Source: an uncultured Selenomonas sp.
GTDB taxonomy: Bacteria > Bacillota > Negativicutes > Selenomonadales > Selenomonadaceae
DNA length: 14,076 bases
Reading direction: 5' to 3'
NCBI GenBank assembly: GCA_938045435.1
Contig: CALIBA010000228.1
Span: 1-14,076 of the forward strand
A program made the translations under genes and the position numbers. Positions 12,234 to 14,076 of this stretch are shown here, piece after piece. Every line of letters starts with the position of its first letter. Within the stretch, counting starts at the first letter, position 1. The notes beneath the pieces were generated by a model that was not told where the DNA came from, ran no database searches, and was given only the letters and a program-made list of their open reading frames with translations.

Positions 12234-14076
12234 ATGCCGGAAGAAAAAGAACGATCGAGCGATGAAGAGCTGCAGCAGCTTTTGAAAAAGTCTGCTGCGG
12301 TTGAGGATTTTCCTGAAGTTACGCTTGATGAATTCACGCCCCCGACCGATGAGGAGTGGAAGGCGGCGTGCGAAGCGCTTCTAAAGGGTGCGCCGTTCGA
12401 AAAGGTGATGTTCACAAAGACCTATGAGGGCATCACATTTGACCCCATGTATACGAAGAAGCACACCGAGGCCATCCTGCCCAAAAGTGTCATGCCGGGT
12501 ATGGGCGACTATCTGCGCGGCGTGGATGCAGCGGGTTATATCGGAAAACCCTGGGGCATTGCACAGGCGTGCGATGAGACACTGCCCAGTGAGAACAATG
12601 AGCTGCTGCGCCATGAGAATGACAAGGGCTCGACGATCTACCACATTGTACTCGATTCCGCGACGCGTGCAGGTGTTGATGCACGCAAGGCGGCGCATGT
12701 CGGCGATACAGGCACGAGTGTGACGACGGTCGATGATATGCACACCCTGTTGGAGGGGCTTGATCTTGGCAAATTCCCCCTCTACATCTACGCAGGCGCA
12801 AACGCCCTCCCGATTCTCTCTCTCGTTGCGGCGGCGCGTCGTGCAGCCGGAGAGGATATGCAGCATGTGCAGGGCATCGTCGGTGCGGATCCGATCGGTG
12901 CGCTCGCGGCGGACGGCAAACTCGATGCGCCGCTCGCATCGTACTATGACAGCCTCGCTGCGGCGGCATCTTGGGCCGTCAAGAATGCACCGCATCTGCG
13001 GACGATCTTTGTCCGCAGCGACGTATACAGCAACGGCGGCGCAAACGATGTGCAGGAGGTTGCCTCGGTTCTTTCGACGGCAGCGGCGTATCTGCGTGCC
13101 CTCTGTGAGCGGGGACTGACGATTGATGAGGCGGCATCGCAGATTGCATTCGGTTTCTCGATGGGCGCGAACTTCTTCCTCCAGATTGCAAAGCTGCGCG
13201 CTGTTCGTCCCATTTGGGCGCAGATCGTCAAGGCGTTCGGCGGGAATGCGGAGTCGCAGAAAATGCGCATCCATGCACGTCCCGCACTCTTCTTCAAGAC
13301 CGTCTACGATCCCTACGTCAACATGCTCCGCAATACGACGGAGATCTTCTCGGGCGTTGTGGGCGGCATCGACTCCTTTGAGAGTGCACCTTTTGATGAG
13401 CCCATCCGCAAGGGGGATGAGTTCTCCCGCCGCATTGCGCGCAACATTCAGATCATGCTCCAAGAGGAGTTCGGCATGCTTCAGCCGATTGATCCTGCGG
13501 GCGGCTCGTGGGCCGTTGAGACCCTTACGCGCCAGATGAAGGAGAAGATCTGGGCGGAGTTCCAGAGCATCGAGAAGCAGGGCGGCATCGTTGCGGCGCT
13601 TCGCGACGGCTCCGTACAGGAGGGCATCGCAAAGATCCTTGCAGATCGCTTCAAGAATGCGGATCTGCGCAAGGACCGCATCGTCGGCAACAATATGTAT
13701 CCGAACATGACGGAGGTCCTTCTTGACCGCCGCGAAGAGGATACGGCAGCACTGCAGCAGCAGCGCACGAAGGACATTGAGGCGTATCTCTCGGACATTG
13801 ATACGAAGCACCGCGACGAGGCACTGACGGGATTCAAGTCGGATGGCTCCGTAGATAAAGGCATCGCGGCGGCGCTCGCGGGCGCAACGATTGCAGAGCT
13901 GATGGCGGCAGTCACAGAGGGCAAGGGCGCAGGCGAGACGGTTGCAGCGATCACGGCGCACCGCTGGAGCGAGCGCTTTGAGGCACTGCGCCAGCGCACC
14001 GAGGACTATAAGGCAGCCAAGAACGACAACGTCAAGATCTTCCTCGCGAACATGGGCCCCATCCCGCAGCACAAGG
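12234..14076 (+). CDS. mutA: Methylmalonyl-CoA mutase small (beta) subunit, partial at 3' end
   Basis: The frame is open for 614 codons to the window edge. AGGAGG (12221-12226) is 7 bases before the ATG. MutA is the non-catalytic partner of MutB in the AdoCbl-dependent heterodimer that interconverts succinyl-CoA and methylmalonyl-CoA, used in fermentative propionate formation. The TIM-barrel is degenerate in the substrate loop: MPGMGDYLRGVDAAGYIGKP (87-106) replaces the large-subunit RGPYATMY-type sequence. The segments IAFGFSMGANFF, DPYVNMLRNTTEIFSGVVGG, ARNIQIMLQEEFG and IDPAGGSWAVE are typical of small subunits. The last visible part, VKIFLANMGPIPQHK, begins the vestigial B12-binding domain. 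About 20-100 residues are probably missing, as homologues are usually 620-730 long. mutB is expected next, outside the window. It follows an unusually long structured leader with a cobalamin riboswitch. Confidence 0.95.
   Translation, partial: MPEEKERSSDEELQQLLKKSAAVEDFPEVTLDEFTPPTDEEWKAACEALLKGAPFEKVMFTKTYEGITFDPMYTKKHTEAILPKSVMPGMGDYLRGVDAAGYIGKPWGIAQACDETLPSENNELLRHENDKGSTIYHIVLDSATRAGVDARKAAHVGDTGTSVTTVDDMHTLLEGLDLGKFPLYIYAGANALPILSLVAAARRAAGEDMQHVQGIVGADPIGALAADGKLDAPLASYYDSLAAAASWAVKNAPHLRTIFVRSDVYSNGGANDVQEVASVLSTAAAYLRALCERGLTIDEAASQIAFGFSMGANFFLQIAKLRAVRPIWAQIVKAFGGNAESQKMRIHARPALFFKTVYDPYVNMLRNTTEIFSGVVGGIDSFESAPFDEPIRKGDEFSRRIARNIQIMLQEEFGMLQPIDPAGGSWAVETLTRQMKEKIWAEFQSIEKQGGIVAALRDGSVQEGIAKILADRFKNADLRKDRIVGNNMYPNMTEVLLDRREEDTAALQQQRTKDIEAYLSDIDTKHRDEALTGFKSDGSVDKGIAAALAGATIAELMAAVTEGKGAGETVAAITAHRWSERFEALRQRTEDYKAAKNDNVKIFLANMGPIPQHK

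Noticed and set aside
11994..12265. Small + strand ORFs (65 and 67 codons) in the mutA leader
   Set aside because: No ribosome sites, overlap with terminator 2 and the leader hairpin, and no recognisable protein character.
12381..14072. 563-codon minus-strand ORF opposite mutA
   Set aside because: The + strand frame is unmistakably MutA; the reverse frame is Arg/Leu/Cys-rich without motifs.
1..14076. CRISPR array, insertion sequence or prophage
   Set aside because: No regularly spaced repeats, transposase, integrase or attachment-site duplication was seen.

Overview
The window looks like a chromosomal segment of a moderately GC-rich, fermentative Negativicute, probably Selenomonas or a close relative. 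The basis is gene content: an oxygen-independent propionate-pathway enzyme (methylmalonyl-CoA mutase), a SCIFF ranthipeptide pair typical of Clostridia and Negativicutes, a SpoIVB-type S55 protein, and the B. subtilis-like order rsmI-metG-tatD-yabE. The genus is an inference; no rRNA is present to fix it. All convincing genes are on the + strand.

Layout. 1-1608: possible tail of an upstream gene, then an MFS transporter resembling NiaP, with its own promoter and a strong terminator. 1640-5069: a secreted S55-peptidase-like protein (TTG start) followed 22 bases later by murA. 5062-6727: a promoter overlapping the end of murA drives scfA, the 45-residue six-cysteine precursor; a hairpin terminator or attenuator separates it from scfB, its radical SAM/SPASM maturase. 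6786-6954: a complete tRNA-Gln(CTG) unit with consensus promoter and terminator. 6991-11423: housekeeping block of rsmI, metG, tatD and a 3D-domain cell-wall protein (YabE-like), with promoters before rsmI and metG. 11425-12233: an 809-base stretch without a convincing ORF, containing a consensus promoter, a full cobalamin riboswitch, an intrinsic terminator, a second structured region with mutually exclusive pairings, a second intrinsic terminator, and another hairpin. 12234-14076: mutA, the small subunit of methylmalonyl-CoA mutase, running off the window end.

The most unusual part is the leader in front of mutA. It has two terminators in series. The first lies behind a B12 riboswitch. The second has an upstream segment that can pair perfectly over 11 bases with its 5' arm, as an antiterminator would. 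The downstream gene makes an enzyme that uses B12, whereas B12 riboswitches usually shut off B12 uptake or synthesis, or B12-independent isozymes. Either mutA is controlled by a two-stage leader, or the riboswitch makes a stand-alone RNA. The scfA/scfB pair is a known ranthipeptide system, clearly intact here.
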